The position numbers and the translations under genes were made by a program. Under the pieces are notes generated by a model that had not been told where the DNA came from, ran no database searches, and was given only the letters and a program-made list of their open reading frames with translations. Positions 1-13,190 of a stretch of 64,000 nucleotides of DNA are shown here, one piece after another (within the stretch, counting starts at the first letter, position 1; every line of letters starts with the position of its first letter). The DNA is from Coniferiporia sulphurascens (lineage: Eukaryota; Basidiomycota; Agaricomycetes; Hymenochaetales; Hymenochaetaceae), in NCBI GenBank assembly GCA_002794785.1, contig NBBA01000019.1, positions 682,001 to 746,000 of the forward strand, written 5' to 3'.

Positions 1-630
1 CGGCCGTTCGGAGTTAGATTTTTTTTTCGTAGATTTCTACTGCCTGTATGCGCGATAGAGTTCCCTTGCGCGATTACGAGATATTCAAGTTGGAATAAGG
101 GAGGCATTTGCAAGCGCTGCAGATTGCCAAATTTCAACAGGAGGCAGCACAGTAACGATGTGTTGACTTGGGCGCGGTTTGAACTTTACAATATGACATT
201 ATGTAATGCGTCAGAAAGTTACACCTAAAATCGAATGGCTATTCCCAAGGTAAAAACATTGTATATAGAGATTTCGTCTCGGTAAAATCTGGTCCCTCAC
301 GAGTCCAAGTCGGCAAGAGCAGCGACGCGGAAGACAATATTAATCGTTTTGTAATGTACAATGCGCAAAATCTACCCATAAAGGGGAATGCATAGAATGG
401 GTTCGCCCTTTAAGTTGCATTCTTTCTATTCCTACGATTTCCATTAGGCCATCTTAGGACAGTTTGGCGCTATTGTAAACATACATGTATCATGTATCAA
501 TAAGACTGCAATCGCTTTGTAGAGCTCCGTTTAATATTGATGAGGAGAAAAGAGCTAACGTTCCGTTTAAACCAAGAAATCAACCGGACGAAAATACTCC
601 CAGACTCCTGAATTGTAAACTTTACTCTCC
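1..630. other. 3' flank of F-box gene 1, part of a repeated gene unit
   Basis: No gene is seen here. Much of the stretch recurs elsewhere in the window. The part around 160-260 resembles 2600-2670, 11960-12040 and 22010-22075. The part around 345-470 resembles 13250-13340 and 22735-22860. These blocks flank the other F-box family-1 genes, so whole gene units, flanks included, were duplicated. Confidence 0.6.
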
Positions 631-2338
631 TTACTCCTCCCAGGTCACATCCTTTCCTTCAAAAAGAGAACGGGCGGTGCCCTCGCTCAAAGACTTGCAC
701 CCCTTAAATGCGATTTCCTTCAACGTGTCCCATTTATCCTGTTCCTCGAGCAGATCCTTGAAGAACCTCAGCTCCCCCCCGCTCAGGGAATTGCATTGCA
801 CAAAGCGGATATTCTTCAGGTTCGGGAGCCTCATACAGATCCCGGAGTCATAATAACTCCTCCAGACACTGGGATTCAAGTATGGCGTCTCGATGGTAAT
901 ACTGTGCAGGTTATGCAGCTTTTCGAATGGGACATCGTGAGTGGGGTAATAGCCTAAGTCCGCGATAGTCTTCGATGTGTGCGTTCTATAGCTGAAATTT
1001 TCGATATTCATATACTGCTCGTAAGAATGAGGAAGGACACAGTCAAGCCAGACTTTTCCCCAAAAGTCAATGGTCTCCATGTCTGCGTCGACACATACAT
1101 GAAGATTCTTGAGACTCGGAAAGCGAAGTACCTTCATGAAAGGCAGGAGGCTTTGTGCGGTCAAAGAAAGAGCCGTAAACTCAAAAGTCTGAAGGTTCGG
1201 AAGAACTGTTTCTGGTAGCGTGTGATCATTATCCTTTGTAGACGGTGTAAAGCCGTCAAGCCGTAAGCGGAAGTTCTTGAGAAGAGGGCTCGACCGCAAG
1301 AGCCCAAGCAGCAGGTCCATATCATATACCCTCTCCATCATGATATTAACGTTTTCGTGTTCGCTAACCTCCACGTTCAGTGTCGTCAGTGGTGGAGAAA
1401 AATGTAGGAAAGGACGCGGGAACAGGTTGTATACTGAGAGGTCAGTCAAGCTCGGCAAATACCAGGTTGTGTAAAAGTGCATTAGTGGTTCAGAGTGATC
1501 CACTATGCTTTCCGGTTTATCTTCATCGCACCTTGGATAGCAGAGAGTAGCGCTTTTGAGCCGCGGGAGGTTGAGACCAGTGCTGTATCGAGATATATCC
1601 CGGAACAGGTCCAGCCAGTCATGCGAAGAATCTATGAAATAAGAGACGTTTTCCCAACGAGACGCCTCCGGAACCGCTATGCCTAAAGTTGTAACACCCT
1701 CCGGGATCACATCCTCGTAAAAGTACAGTGCCACATCCAACCCGACATCTTTGCTACGCTTTAAGCAGACTTGGAGCTGTCCGAGGCTGACTCTGCTGAT
1801 GTTTAAGTTGTCGATTTCTCTCCATAAGCGTGGATTATGCACTGCGATATCACGAAACTGTCTGTTTACCAGAGTGAGCTTGAATGCCATTTGGATATCT
1901 TCGTAACACGCTATTGCAAAGATACGATCGAGGACGTCCACGGGAGCTGTGTTCATCCCGTGGGATAGAGCCATAGACCTATAATTGGCTTCCACCAACG
2001 GTATCGTCTTCTCCAGCGAGCCCGCGAGGCAGTTTATAGAGCTTAAAAAGTGCTTGAGTTCCTTAAGAGTCGACTTCAGCCCTGCGAGAAGATCCATCAT
2101 ATCTTGTCCAGTTTTCGTGTATCCTTGACGTCTATGACATATTACGGCCGGCAGAAGCAATTAGCTTTTAAGACAACAAAGTAGAGAAACCGACCCACAG
2201 CACTGGAAAGCAGTCGTTCCACATTTGGTCTACATCTATTGGAAAAACCGCACTCTCTAGCGCCCTCATGACTTTCATGAGTCCATTGATGGAGTTTGCG
2301 TCTATACTCGCAGATTGGTGACGCAACGGAGCACTCAT
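631..2338 (-). CDS. F-box/leucine-rich protein, family 1, copy 1
   Basis: Predicted F-box protein of about 546 residues, presumed substrate adaptor of an SCF ubiquitin ligase. Two exons are placed: 2338-2199 and 2131-631. The first is the conserved 140-nt exon seen in the paralogs; its donor reads GTGGGT and the acceptor ends in TAG. A coiled-coil-like leucine-rich stretch (LKSTLKELKHFLSSI) precedes the F-box, which begins PVDVLDRIFAIAC, continues through LVNRQFRDI and ends at NPRLW. The rest has irregular leucine-rich repeats. The upstream Met is chosen because all copies keep the same reading frame and exon length through this exon. No targeting signal is visible. Substrate unknown. Confidence 0.82.
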
Positions 2339-4109
2339 TCTGCAGTGACGTCCAAGATCCGTCCACGCTGTGAGAGGATGAATCGTGGATTCGTGTACGG
2401 GTTGCTTCGACAAATTGATGTCACGGGAGCGACAAAGTATTACTGTATGCCGCTTTTTGTTTTCGAGACAAAGCGTAAGGAAGCCAGAAAACGGATCAAG
2501 CCCGAATAGAATATTCGAGTTGTATTGTAAGATTGTTCAAGTGTCCAAGCTGTTATGCAGTTTGGAGAAGGAGGACGAGGGCAGCAGTAATCCAACGTGG
2601 TTTGAACTTTATAATATTAAGGTGATATTTTATGCAATGCGTGAGAAACCTACTCCTTAAAATGGGAGTCTATTCCCATCGGTGAATACGCGGGCCTCAT
2701 GAAGACACTCAGGAGTCCACAAAAGAGCCCTGCGTCTGGTATACGATGCGACGAGGAAGGGGCGTTCAATAGCATTCGACGCTAAGAGACAGCGAGGTGT
2801 GGACTCGTGTCTAGGCCCTCCTATTCCGACCCCGCAACAAGTTGATGGCTCGACTCGGAGAGAGAAATGTATATTTCTGGTACAGTATAATGCTGTTTTC
2901 TGTTTTCGAGACCCTCTTGACGGCCTGACGCGGTACAAGCGACTTCAAGCGTAAGGAAGCTAAAAAAGCGGCCCGAATCCTGAGATAGAACGCGCGAGTT
3001 GTATTGCAAGGTTCCCGTTGCCAGTGCCTTTAGATAGATGCCAAGTTGTCGGGCCCCGGTATTTCTCGACTCGGCTGTTTCCATTCCGCGTCATCATTCC
3101 TACGCGTCTTTCGTGCTCTCGTATACGTTCTCCTTCGCCTCTCCCAAGTACCATGACTTATGCGTCAATCAAGGACTTTTTCAAAGCCAAGTCCAACACC
3201 GACATACTGTATATGAGATACAAGATGGTCGGATTTCTGCAATCGACAAGCACTTGACTACGCCTCAGTAGCGTTTTAATCTGTTTAATCAACGTCCGGC
3301 CTGCGGTCTGTCCACCGCGTATCCTGCAATACGAAAAGTCAAGAATATCAATTCGATCGGCCAGTACGGATACGTTTACCGAGGATAATTCTACCGCATA
3401 TACTGGGCGGACTGGGAGTTAACTCAAGTTGCGTAGAGATTTTTTGATTAGATGTGCTTATATCAGACTCGGAGGATATCGTGGTCCGAATGGCTTTAAG
3501 TGGCGAACTTCTTGTCTACGTATCACGCACATGCCCCGAATCATCGCTTTCTCTCGGAGCATCAACTGGCACTCGTTTTACGCTAGGACAGAACGGAGGA
3601 CGCTGAAGCACGATCGTCACGGAATTTGTTGATACATTATGATCACATCCGTTTGGCTATTTCTTTGGGACCAAGTTGGCCAGGTCAGACGCTCTTTGTC
3701 ATATCTCCTTCCTGAGCACGTTACCTCAAAGGGAGGCTCTGCAGTTTGTGTGTTCCTTCTATGGTATTCCGGAGGTAGAAATCATCGAGCAACTTTCAGT
3801 TTAAATATTTCTTATTCGGAGGAGGCCGCTAGCAAGGAAACCAGCAATGAATTAATTGCTATTAACTCACAGGTTCGATGAGTACGCTGTATACGAGCTT
3901 TCAAACCACGCGCACATGGTCAACCTGACCTATTATTGATATATGCCTTATAAAGTTACAACATCTTGCGACAAGTTCGCTTTTACTATCTTGTAGGCTA
4001 AACGAGACTAGGAAGGAGAGTGGACGAACAAAGACGAGTACACATACAGTCGATAACTTATGAATCGTTATGACCTTAGACATCATACTATACAGTGAAT
4101 TCGATTGAG
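2339..4109. other. Intergenic; duplicated F-box upstream segment
   Basis: No convincing gene. 2339-2670 is the upstream flank shared by F-box family 1. A diverged second copy of the same flank lies at about 2790-3015, here without a gene. 3100-4109 holds only short open frames that I do not recognise. The dioxygenase gene ends at 4110. Confidence 0.5.
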
Positions 4110-7100
4110 TCAATCCTCCCTCGGATTCTGCATAAAATAAATACACACCTGCACGAACATAGAGACAGGAAAGGGCGTGGTTCGATTCTTCTGGTCTAGA
4201 TACTTCACCTCTGGACATCCATGCTTCATCTCCACAATTCTTATGAAAAAAGTACACACTGTAAGTAAATAATCATAGGTGACATGAAACTCATGCGACT
4301 AACCTGCTGAGGGTCCCCGACGAGCCCGGCGCTCTCCGGAGATTCTTGAGCTTGAAGATTGCACGGAGCACGTGTGGGACACTCTATAAATCGAGAAAAT
4401 CAATGAACTGAACTAATAATGAATATCAAAGATATCTCCGCTTCACTGACAGCTTTAAAGAAGTCCAGATTTGTCAGGCTGCAAGCAAGCGGCCGTTAAT
4501 GGTCCGAGCTGCCCACGGGAAAGGATGAAGCACATACCCGAGACTATCCAGTCCTAATATCCCTTCCTCTGTGCGACTGAAGACTGGAACGCTTGGCTCC
4601 TTTCCAAATTCTCTTGTCTGAAGTCTTTCCGAGTAAAGAAAATGAGTGTTTTAAAATCCTACGGACTACTGACGTCAAGATTTGCCTCGACAATACTGCA
4701 GTAGACGGGCTGATAGGCACCCAAGTTGCCTTTATTCAGAATAAACTCCGGTTTGGCCATCCTCATGACGCTTGATGTAGCGGGGTTGAGACCTTTAAAA
4801 AATAGGCGTCAAGGATTCAGTTTCCCCGTAGACTCGCTTCGGCGACGAACTCACGAAGGGCTTCACGAGCGTATTTGTATAATTTATTATTGCTCTCGGG
4901 AGTATTGATGTAAGCAAGCTGGACCACCTCGCTGAGTGCGAATGTTTGGCTGCTATCCAAAAAGAAATCCACAACGTGTGTGATAGCTTTCGAATAAAGC
5001 GCAGCTGTAGAGACAGCAGAAGCGAACACACTGTTCGCGAGGATTGACTTATTCTGGTCATACGTTAAGACCTTGCTGAGGAAAAGGTCACTGGAGCTAT
5101 TTTCTCCAGTGTACCACTGCAACAATGAGTCGGTGACTTTGCCGATCTGGAGGGTGATAATGAGTACAGTTGGTTTAGAGTGAATGTCCGCTTGGGGTCT
5201 CTTCAAGCCGAACGTAAAAATTACTTACAATATTCCTGCCGGAAAGTCTCCTCATGTGTTCCTCGATAGTTTCGACGACAAAATTCGCCGTTTTGACAGA
5301 CTTTTCACGCAACACCCAGTCCATGTACGGATCCGTGTTCATTATTAAGTAGCTATGGAGAGGAACAGATCAACTTCGCTTAGAATAGGGGAGGGATACA
5401 GAACGGCTTACTTGCAAACGTCGGCGAACATTTCTGCCAACTCCGTGTCAAGAAACTCCCCCCGCGGCGTTTTCTCGGTCTTAACGGGCAGGCCGGCGAT
5501 CTCCGTTGCGATGAAATACACGGGGATGAGGTTGGTGACATGCTTGACGATATCAACGTATTTAAACATCGAACCCGGAGGTGCGATGCACTTTTCCTCG
5601 AGAAGTCTTTCGGTAATTAGTCCGAGTTGATTGCCGTATTGGCCCTGAGTCTTAAAGTAATGAAATGTGTCACTGATCTATAATGGCCTCGTCATTTACC
5701 GTTCTTCCGATGGGAAGAAAGCAATTACTCACCGCGAAAACATTGACATCTACGCCTTTGGTTAATGACGCTAATCTCTTCGCGTATGTACTCCCGAATT
5801 CGGTTTTTAGGCTTAATACTTCGCGGACGCCCTTGAAGCTCGTCACAACCTTATCGGGTGATGGCACCTGGGGGCGCGTGAATGTATACTTCGCCGCCGG
5901 GCTCGGGACCAACTTCTCGAGGTATCCCCTCATCGTTTGTGGCACCATAAACGGAAAGTGCGCGTATGAAGAACCTGCGGGATAGTAGCTGGGGAGTGTG
6001 CGGAAAAGTAGGCGGGTTAGCATGCCGCCATACGACCCATCATTTTCCTGAGCAAAGCAATCTTGGTAGCCCCAAGACGAGAGATTGTATACTAACAAGA
6101 AACGAGAAAGTTAGTGAGAAAGAAGAGAAGGACGAGTATTTACGTACCCGTGAAATCAGTCGTGAGGAACCGATCCCCCCTTACGAGCGCAACTGCGTCG
6201 GACAAAATTGCGCGTGACATAGTATAGCCAAGACACAAACCCGTGCCCGGAATTGGCGAACTGGCTTCTTCCGCTTGCAGTCCGACGTGCAGCTCAAAGT
6301 TGTCGATATGGCCGTACAGCATTTCAGCAGTTTTCTTCGACATGAGACCAAATGTCAATGTCATCTACGTTTGCGGCAACCGGAATTCATAAAACTTACG
6401 TGAACCTCGGGATCGGAGTTCCATTCTTTAAACGTGCCGAATCCTGCAAATCTATCAGTATTTAAACATTGAAACGATACTAAAAAAGAATTTACGCTTC
6501 AGGCCCATGAACTTCCGGAACTCGTTCATCTTCATAGCAGACTTATGTGATCAGTGGAAAGACAAAACGAAATCGAGAAGAACTACTTACGGTGCATGTA
6601 CCCCACTGCCGCGACTGCTAGATTCCCATGATTTCAACAACACGTAGCACCTCAGGAATCCCGCGTGCCTTTAAAGCGCTTGCACCTGACCACGTAGCTT
6701 GCTGCAGAATTGCGGCAAGGTCCTCAGAGCGAAACGCCCCCGTTTCCGCGTCGCGCGTGAGCCGCTTTCCGTCCACGCTGTCAAAAGGGTCGTGGTTGAA
6801 AAGATTGTCCAGAAGACGTGTGTATCAAAAGGAAGTGACAGACCCCTCGAAAGTCCACACTTTTACGTCCGGGTCTGGGCGTATCTTTTGCGCAAGTGTT
6901 TTTTGAAACTGGTCCACAGTGATCTACGATTGTTCGGTTGTTAAAACATGGTCTTTGGCTTTTCTCGAAGACAGATCGTCAAGCTAAGAACGCACCGATT
7001 TGAAGTCCGACGTCCCAAACAAACCTTCAAAAACCTTCTCCGTCCACGCAGTGTCATTCTTACTGAGTCCAGCATGCCAGCGATATAGTAGGTTGAACTC

Positions 7101-8981
7101 GACCGAAACGACATTACCGCCACCGCGCGAGGAAACCGAGTGGTCCAATTCGCGCGACTCCTGCAAAGGGACACAAAGGTCTGCCTTTAGAATTTGAAGT
7201 AAAAGAGAGCAAAAGGACTGACTACGAGCGGGTTGAGCCTCCAACTTAGTCCGTCACGCGCGAGACCGAGGATCGCACCGACATAATCACCGAGAATGAT
7301 TTGCATGAACCAGCCGCAGTTAACTAGGCGCGCGCGGTTGTATAGCTCATCATCCTGGCGTAGACGGTCCGCATCCCGAAGCTCCGGGAGTTTCTCAAAG
7401 GGTGTATATGAACTCCGTTCATTGATTAATAGAAGTTTTTCGGCGATGTACTGCATAGGGTCCAAGGTCAAATCAGACTTCAAGTGGACACAGTTTACAA
7501 AGAAAGCGCTTGCGTTGTGGTTGCGACAGAAGAGCACCAGTAGTGCACACACGTTTGGGGGCATAAAAAGAAGGCGCGCATCCGCAAACACGTCCTCCCA
7601 CAAGCGGCCGGTTCCGTCCTTCCGTCTCACTTTCTCATTCTCGCCCGCAACGCTCCCGCTCCCATACAGGGGGCTTAGATCAAGGTAGCTGGAGGCATTG
7701 TTTATGGCCCATTGGGAATGGCTTGTGTTGAAGCAGCAGTGAATGACAAGATCTGCGAATGCAAAGAACAAGGAGCTAACTCCGCCTGGGTGAGGCGCGA
7801 ACCCGTCCGCGTCCGTTGGTGGTAATGTTGTGTGCCCGGGTATTGCCTTTGGGGAGGACGATGGAAGTACCTGCGGATGACGTTTTGAGGGAGGGGGTGG
7901 CGAAGGTGTTGGTCGTCGCGCAAGAAGCGCGTCGAAGACAACGGCTGGGTCAGGCAGCGCCCAAGGAGCAATGGGGGTTGTCGACGGAACTGAGCGAGCG
8001 TACGGACGGCCAGCGGCACCTATATCAGGGAAGAGCTTGTTATAATCTTTACCATCGGCAGAGCGGAACGCATATGGGACGCTTGCGCCATATGTTGGGT
8101 GAAGATACGGCTGAGTCGACGAGGCGTTGCCAGTGGTGGCTTCACCATATCCATCTTGAGCTGCGGGGCTAGCGTATCCGTCTTCAATGGTCTCAGTGTC
8201 ATGAGAAGAATAGGCGATGGTGGGTTTGGATAGCTTGGTATTCTGGTGAGAAGAGGTGTTCGGGGACGGAGGGTACCCGGCGGGTGGATGGGGGAGGTCC
8301 TTGTATACTAGGAAAGTCTAGTGTTAGCATAAGACGTGCATCGCGCATATCTCAGATCTGGCCGCTAGTCTAGCACGCGGTGGACTTCCCTTAAGGGGAA
8401 GAAGCACGTGACCACGCGTGATGTCGATCAGGGATCGACACGCGCGGGATGACGGAGGAGATGAACGGGGACGTACGCATTTCGATGACGGCAATCTGAA
8501 GATTCTTCATAAATTCGCTGTCTGCGGGAGCGCGTGACATAATCACGAGAAGCTTCGGGAGCTGCGGCGTTGACGGAGAGCGGAGACAGCCTTAGGTCAG
8601 CGCAGCTCGCAAATCCCGTGGGTATCATTAATATTGACGACGGGGCACGTACGAGCAACTTGCGGTCGTCAAGCCCAGCACCACCCATACTCCGCACTGC
8701 GTCTAGGAGCGCTGGCTGCAAACTCCTTCGTCGGAATCGCGTCGCAGTAAAGAATACGTAGCACGCACGATGTCGCTCGAGTGCAACGTGAGCCCATTTT
8801 TAGCGATGTTGGCCACATTGAGCATAGATTGCTCAAGTAGTGTGGCCGTACTCCCAACGGGTCCAGTGATGCGTGTTTTCGTGGACGATGCGCCGTCCGT
8901 ATGGAGTGGCGCGACGGAACGAGCAACAGCATCGGCAGAGTTCGCGACATGCTCGGCGATGGACGCTATGTATGCGGCCAT
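4110..8981 (-). CDS. Psi-factor-producing oxygenase-like fatty-acid dioxygenase (Ppo/linoleate DOX family)
   Basis: Many-exon gene for a fused heme peroxidase and P450-like protein of very roughly 1,050-1,100 residues. In this family the peroxidase domain converts C18 fatty acids such as linoleate to hydroperoxides. Visible landmarks, N to C: start MAAYIASIAEH at 8981; a long exon at about 8303-7230 with FADLVIHCCFNTSH (distal His), NNASSYLDLSPLYG and RLVNCGWFMQIILGDY; then GNVVSVEFNLLYRWH with catalytic Tyr and proximal His. The P450-like part contains GHIDNFELHVGLQAEEA, LVRGDRFLTTDFT, LLFRTLPSYYPAGSSY and the end KLKNLRRAPG...PFPVSMFVQ. Introns have GT-AG ends and no disabling break was found. 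The segment where the P450 Cys motif would lie reads EEGILGLDSLG, without Cys, so hydroperoxide isomerase activity is doubtful. Exact exon ends are not all fixed. Confidence 0.85.
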
Positions 8982-9030
8982 GGTGGTGGTCGAAGAGGAT
9001 GAAGGGGGAGAAGCTAAGCAGTACGGTGGC

Positions 9031-9045
9031 ACATATAAATATAAG
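9031..9045 (-). promoter_or_regulatory. TATA-like element of the Ppo gene
   Basis: The minus strand reads CTTATATTTATATGT, about 50-64 nt before the start codon at 8981. This fits a core promoter, but is based on position and composition only. Confidence 0.4.
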
Positions 9046-10031
9046 CAGCGCGGAAAGTATTATAATATCTATAGCGGAACCAGTCCGCATCTGTAGGGTG
9101 CAGAGACATTTAATTAATTTTAATATTGGCTAGTAGACAAACTTGACTTTGTGGCCCCAGTGGAGTGCATACATGTTTATCCGTTTAAATGACCCGGATT
9201 ACCAAATCAATACTGACCCAAGAGCAAACCTTCTTGTAGTCGAGACAGCATACAGTGACTCCAAAAAACCAACACCTGCAATATTTTGTGAGTTCGGCTT
9301 AAATAGCTTATATCTAAACAAATGGGGTGCCAAAACTAAAATAAAAAACCTCCTGGAAGGCGCTGCCAGTGTATCTTGGCTTTCCAATAATAAAACAATA
9401 TACTAAACAGAGCGTAGTGTGAAGACATGGGGTAGTTATAAGCTGCTCAATCGAAACATGCGTATGCTGTCCTATGGTACCGCGACTGCAAACGGTGCGT
9501 TCGGACGGACTTATCCTCTTTGTGATGTCGTATCCGTGACTCCGCCACGGCCTGAGCAATCCCACTGCATGAAAAAGATGGAGCGGAGGTACTGAGTAAG
9601 TCTACTTCGCCATTCCTAAATTCCAGGATTATCGCGCTACAGAACCCTAGGCCTCTACTAATTAACGGTATCGAAAATTCAAACGCCAGCCTTGGACTTA
9701 TTAGTCCAAATCTTTAAATGCAGCAGAGAGGAAATCAATTGTCCTGTATAATGTAGTACATGCACAAGTTTCATTCGATGATGCTACATGGCTTAGAAAA
9801 GGGTCCCCTTCGTATATATACTGTATATATATATATTAGTATTCGTCCCTAGATTCCCGCCAGGCCATCTACAACGACCTTGGGACAGCTAAATGGCGCT
9901 TATACAAGCATATAACAGGCCCGCAACTAATCCCTTGAGATTCGTTGAATAATGATGGGGTCAAAGAGAAGTCCGTGAAATCCGAGGAATCAGTAGGACG
10001 AAAATATGCCCGGACTTCTGAAATATAGAGT
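9046..10031. other. Intergenic between Ppo promoter and F-box copy 2
   Basis: AT-rich and mostly featureless. A plus-strand open frame at 9143-9406 (87 codons) matches nothing I recognise and has no clear exon partners. 9820-9900 resembles other family-1 3' flanks (compare 430-475). Confidence 0.4.
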
Positions 10032-11740
10032 CTACTTCCAGGTCACATCCTTTCCATCAAAAAGGACACGAACTTCTTCCTCGTTTAACATCTTGCACCT
10101 TTTAAACGTGACTACCTTCAACGTGTCCCATTTATTCTGTGATTCAAGCAGCCTTTTGAAGAGCATCAGCTCCGTCCAGTCCAAGGCATCGCATCGCACG
10201 AAGTGGATATCCTCCAATTTCGGATGCTTCATACAGATCTGGTCTTCATAGTGGCTCTTGCAGATGTTGGGTTTTGTGTACGGCGTATCGAGGGTGAGGC
10301 TGCGCAGGTTATGCAGCTTTGCGAATGGGACATCGTAATGGCCGTCTGAATTCCCGAACTCCAATCCCCACATTTTGAAGCTAAAGACCTCGACATTCAT
10401 ATACTGCTCGTAGGAATGAGGAAGGACGCAGTCAAGCCAGAAATCTCCCCCCACATTAATTGCCTCATTGTCAACTCGTACATGCAGATTCTTGAGGCCC
10501 GGAAATCGAAGTGCCTTCATTAAGGGCGGGAGGCTATGCGCGGTCAAAGATTTAGTCATAAACTCGAAAGTCTGAAGGTTCGGAAGAACTGTTTCTGGAA
10601 GTGTATGGCCATCATCCTTTGTAGATGGTGTAAAGGAATTAAGACGTAAGCGGAAAATCTCAAGAAGAGGGCTTGATCGCAAGAGCTCCAGCAATAGGTT
10701 CATATCATATACCCTCTCAAACTCGTTACCGACATCGATTTCCTCGATAACCAGGGTCAGCGTCGTTAGCGGCGGGGCGAGTTGTAAGAAAGGACGCGGG
10801 AACAGGTTGTACACTGTGAGGTTGGTCAAGTTCGGCATGTACCAGGTCGTGTAAAAGTGCATTAATGGATCAGACTGATCCACTGTGCTTTCCGGATCAT
10901 CTTCATCGCACCTTGGATAGCGAAGAGTAGCGTTTTTGAGCCGCGGGAGGTTGAGACCGGTGCTGTACCGGAGTATATCCCGGGACATATTCGGCAGTAC
11001 ATGGCATATTTGATAATAGACGTTCTCCCAACGAGATGCCTCCGGAACTGCTACACCTAAGATTTCAATGCCATCCGGGAAACCCCGGCACGGACTAAAG
11101 TCCAGTTTCACATCCAACCCAACATTCTTGCTACGCCTTAAGCAGACCTGAAGCTGCCCGAGGCTGTCGCTGGTAGGGCCCGGGCTGAAATTGCTAATTT
11201 TGTTCCATAAACGTGGGTTACGCATTACAATATCATGGAACCGCTTGTTTACCAGAGAGAGTTTGGACGCCATTTGGATGTCTTTGCGATACGCCATCTC
11301 AAAGATATTATCGAGGACTTCCACGGGAGCCAACTTCATCCCATGGGATAGAACCATAGTTTTAAAATCGGCTTCTACCGATGGTATCTTCCTCTCCAGC
11401 GAGCTTGTGAAGCACCTTAATGTGCTCAAGAGGTGCTTGAGTTCCTCAAGAGTCGACTTCAACTCTGTGCGGCGAGGCAGCATCTGAAAACCCGACACAT
11501 CCTGACTAGTCTTCGCATCGGCTTGACGTCTACAACACATTACAGATGGCCGGCCGAAGCGATTAGCTTCTCAGACAGAAAACTAGAAAAAACGACCCAC
11601 AGCACCGGGAAGCAGTCGTTCCATATTTGATCTACGTCCACTGGGAATACCGCACTCCCCAGCGCCCTCGTGACTTTCGTGAGTCCATCAATAGATTTTA
11701 CGTCTACAGTCGCAGATTGGTGACACGACGAAGCTTTCAT
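10032..11740 (-). CDS. F-box/leucine-rich protein, family 1, copy 2
   Basis: About 545 residues in two exons, 11740-11601 and 11529-10032. Exon 1 is again 140 nt and encodes MKASSCHQSATVDV through WNDCFPV; the donor is GTGGGT and the acceptor TTGTAG. The F-box reads PVEVLDNIFEMAYRKD, then LVNKRFHDIVMRNPRLW. A leucine-rich repeat-like region follows and keeps family landmarks such as GLNLPRLKNATL, FPRPFLQLAPPLTTL and LPNLQTFEF. The frame is intact, so the copy is presumably functional. A Met three codons upstream (11749) is also possible; 11740 aligns with the other copies. Confidence 0.82.
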
Positions 11741-12354
11741 TCTGCTCAATGTCCTTTCACGCTGCGATACGAGTCGTGGATTCGTGTGCGGGCGCTGCTA
11801 TCCTTGCCTCGACAAGTTGATGGCACGAGAGCGAAAAAGGGATATTTCTGGTGTTATGATGTGGTCAAAACCTGACTTGGGCGAGAAGCCAGAAAACGGG
11901 CCACTCGTGCTGGCAAGTGAGATAAGGTTGTACGTAAAATTGTTCGAGACTTCGGCCCGGGGTAATCAAGTTTCGAAATATTATATTACGTAATATGTGT
12001 AGAAGCGTTCAACTACACCCAAAAAGGGATGCTATTTCCATCAATGAAAAACACGCGCGAGTTTCAACCTCCGGACCCGGTGCAATAAAATCGAAGAAAC
12101 AGACGCGGTAGTTGCAGGTTTGAATTCTGGATTAGCCCGCCTGACGAGCACAGTGTAGTTCGACTCCTTTGCACACTCAATTGTATTATATATTGCAACT
12201 ACGATTGGTTTCAGCTTTTCGTGTCCCACTGCCTAGATATCATTAATGTCAGTTATACGACCCGGTACTCGCCGTCGTTGCCGAGGTACGGGCGCATTTT
12301 TAATATTGCTGAAATTCGGCAAGCTCTGATCCAACCCGAAGTAGAGCTATATAG
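11741..12354. other. Upstream flank of F-box copy 2
   Basis: No gene seen. 11770-12040 is the family-1 upstream flank (compare 2390-2670 and 15200-15420). 12045-12354 is AT-rich and leads into the chimeric pseudogene on the other strand. Confidence 0.45.
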
Positions 12355-13190
12355 TTTAGTGGATCAAATTCCCTAATATAGCATATATCCCGTTTTGTAT
12401 TCTTTCTATCATCGCGCATACTCGCACTCGACCAACCGATAAAAAATTATATTTGGTTCAACAGCTATAGCCTATTCCCGCGTCCTTTCCTATATATCGC
12501 CCTACTGCTTACGACGTTATCTGTGGAAGTTATCTAATACGATAACCATGATACCGTGATAGAGGGGATATGACATGAACCTACTGTTCGAGCGCTTGCG
12601 ATCGAGCTCTCTTCTCGAAAACTTCCGCTTGCATCTTGACCACTTTACACTGTCCAAAAAGGATGATGATCATACACTTCCAGGAACAGTTCTTCCGAGC
12701 CTTCAAACTTTTGAAATTATGGCTCTTGATTTGACCGAGGCGTACGTGGACCCAGTCAGCTAAGGATACCTTCCGCCGAAACGGAGCCTTATCCATAACC
12801 ACGACAGATAGGTTGATCAGAATCTGGACTTGGACTCCCCCACCCAATATTGACAAATATTAGACAATAGCCAGCCCATCCAATTCTCCAGCAGCAAGAT
12901 TCCGTCACTATATTGCCGTATACCGACCGACCAACAACCTGAATATTTGGGAAGGCTCCGAGTCGCAGTTCTTTACGGATGAGGATGGCCTGCGCCGTTT
13001 GGCGCGGTTCCTGTGCTCTTGGCAGAGTGCTGGCTAGCTACGGAACGGAGCAGTGAGAACGCTGGATATCCCTGCGCGGGTACTGGAAAAGGCGTGGTCA
13101 TGTGCCTTTAAGCTAGAGCCCGAGCCGGCGAGCATACTGCATACATTATAACTGAGACATCCATGGTGTATAAGGATTCCTGACCTTGGA
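12355..13190 (+). pseudogene. Chimeric pseudogene joining F-box family 1 to F-box family 2
   Basis: This plus-strand relic has two unrelated parts. From about 12455 to 12740 it matches the leucine-rich part of family 1 (FPRPFL, LTTL, YDMNLLFERLRSSSLLENFRL, LPSLQTFEI), with stops near 12535. From about 12745 to 13170 it matches the last exon of family-2 gene A: VDPVS, stop, GYLPPKRS, then WTPPPNID, KYWTIAQP-like DNA, and RVLEKAW near the end. The stop after VDPVS corresponds to CAA in gene A, a C-to-T change. Internal deletions and stops show it is dead. The family-2 genes lie more than 30 kb away in this window. Confidence 0.8.

Noticed and set aside
9143..9406. 87-codon plus-strand open frame
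   Set aside because: AT-rich region, no recognisable family and no supporting exon structure.
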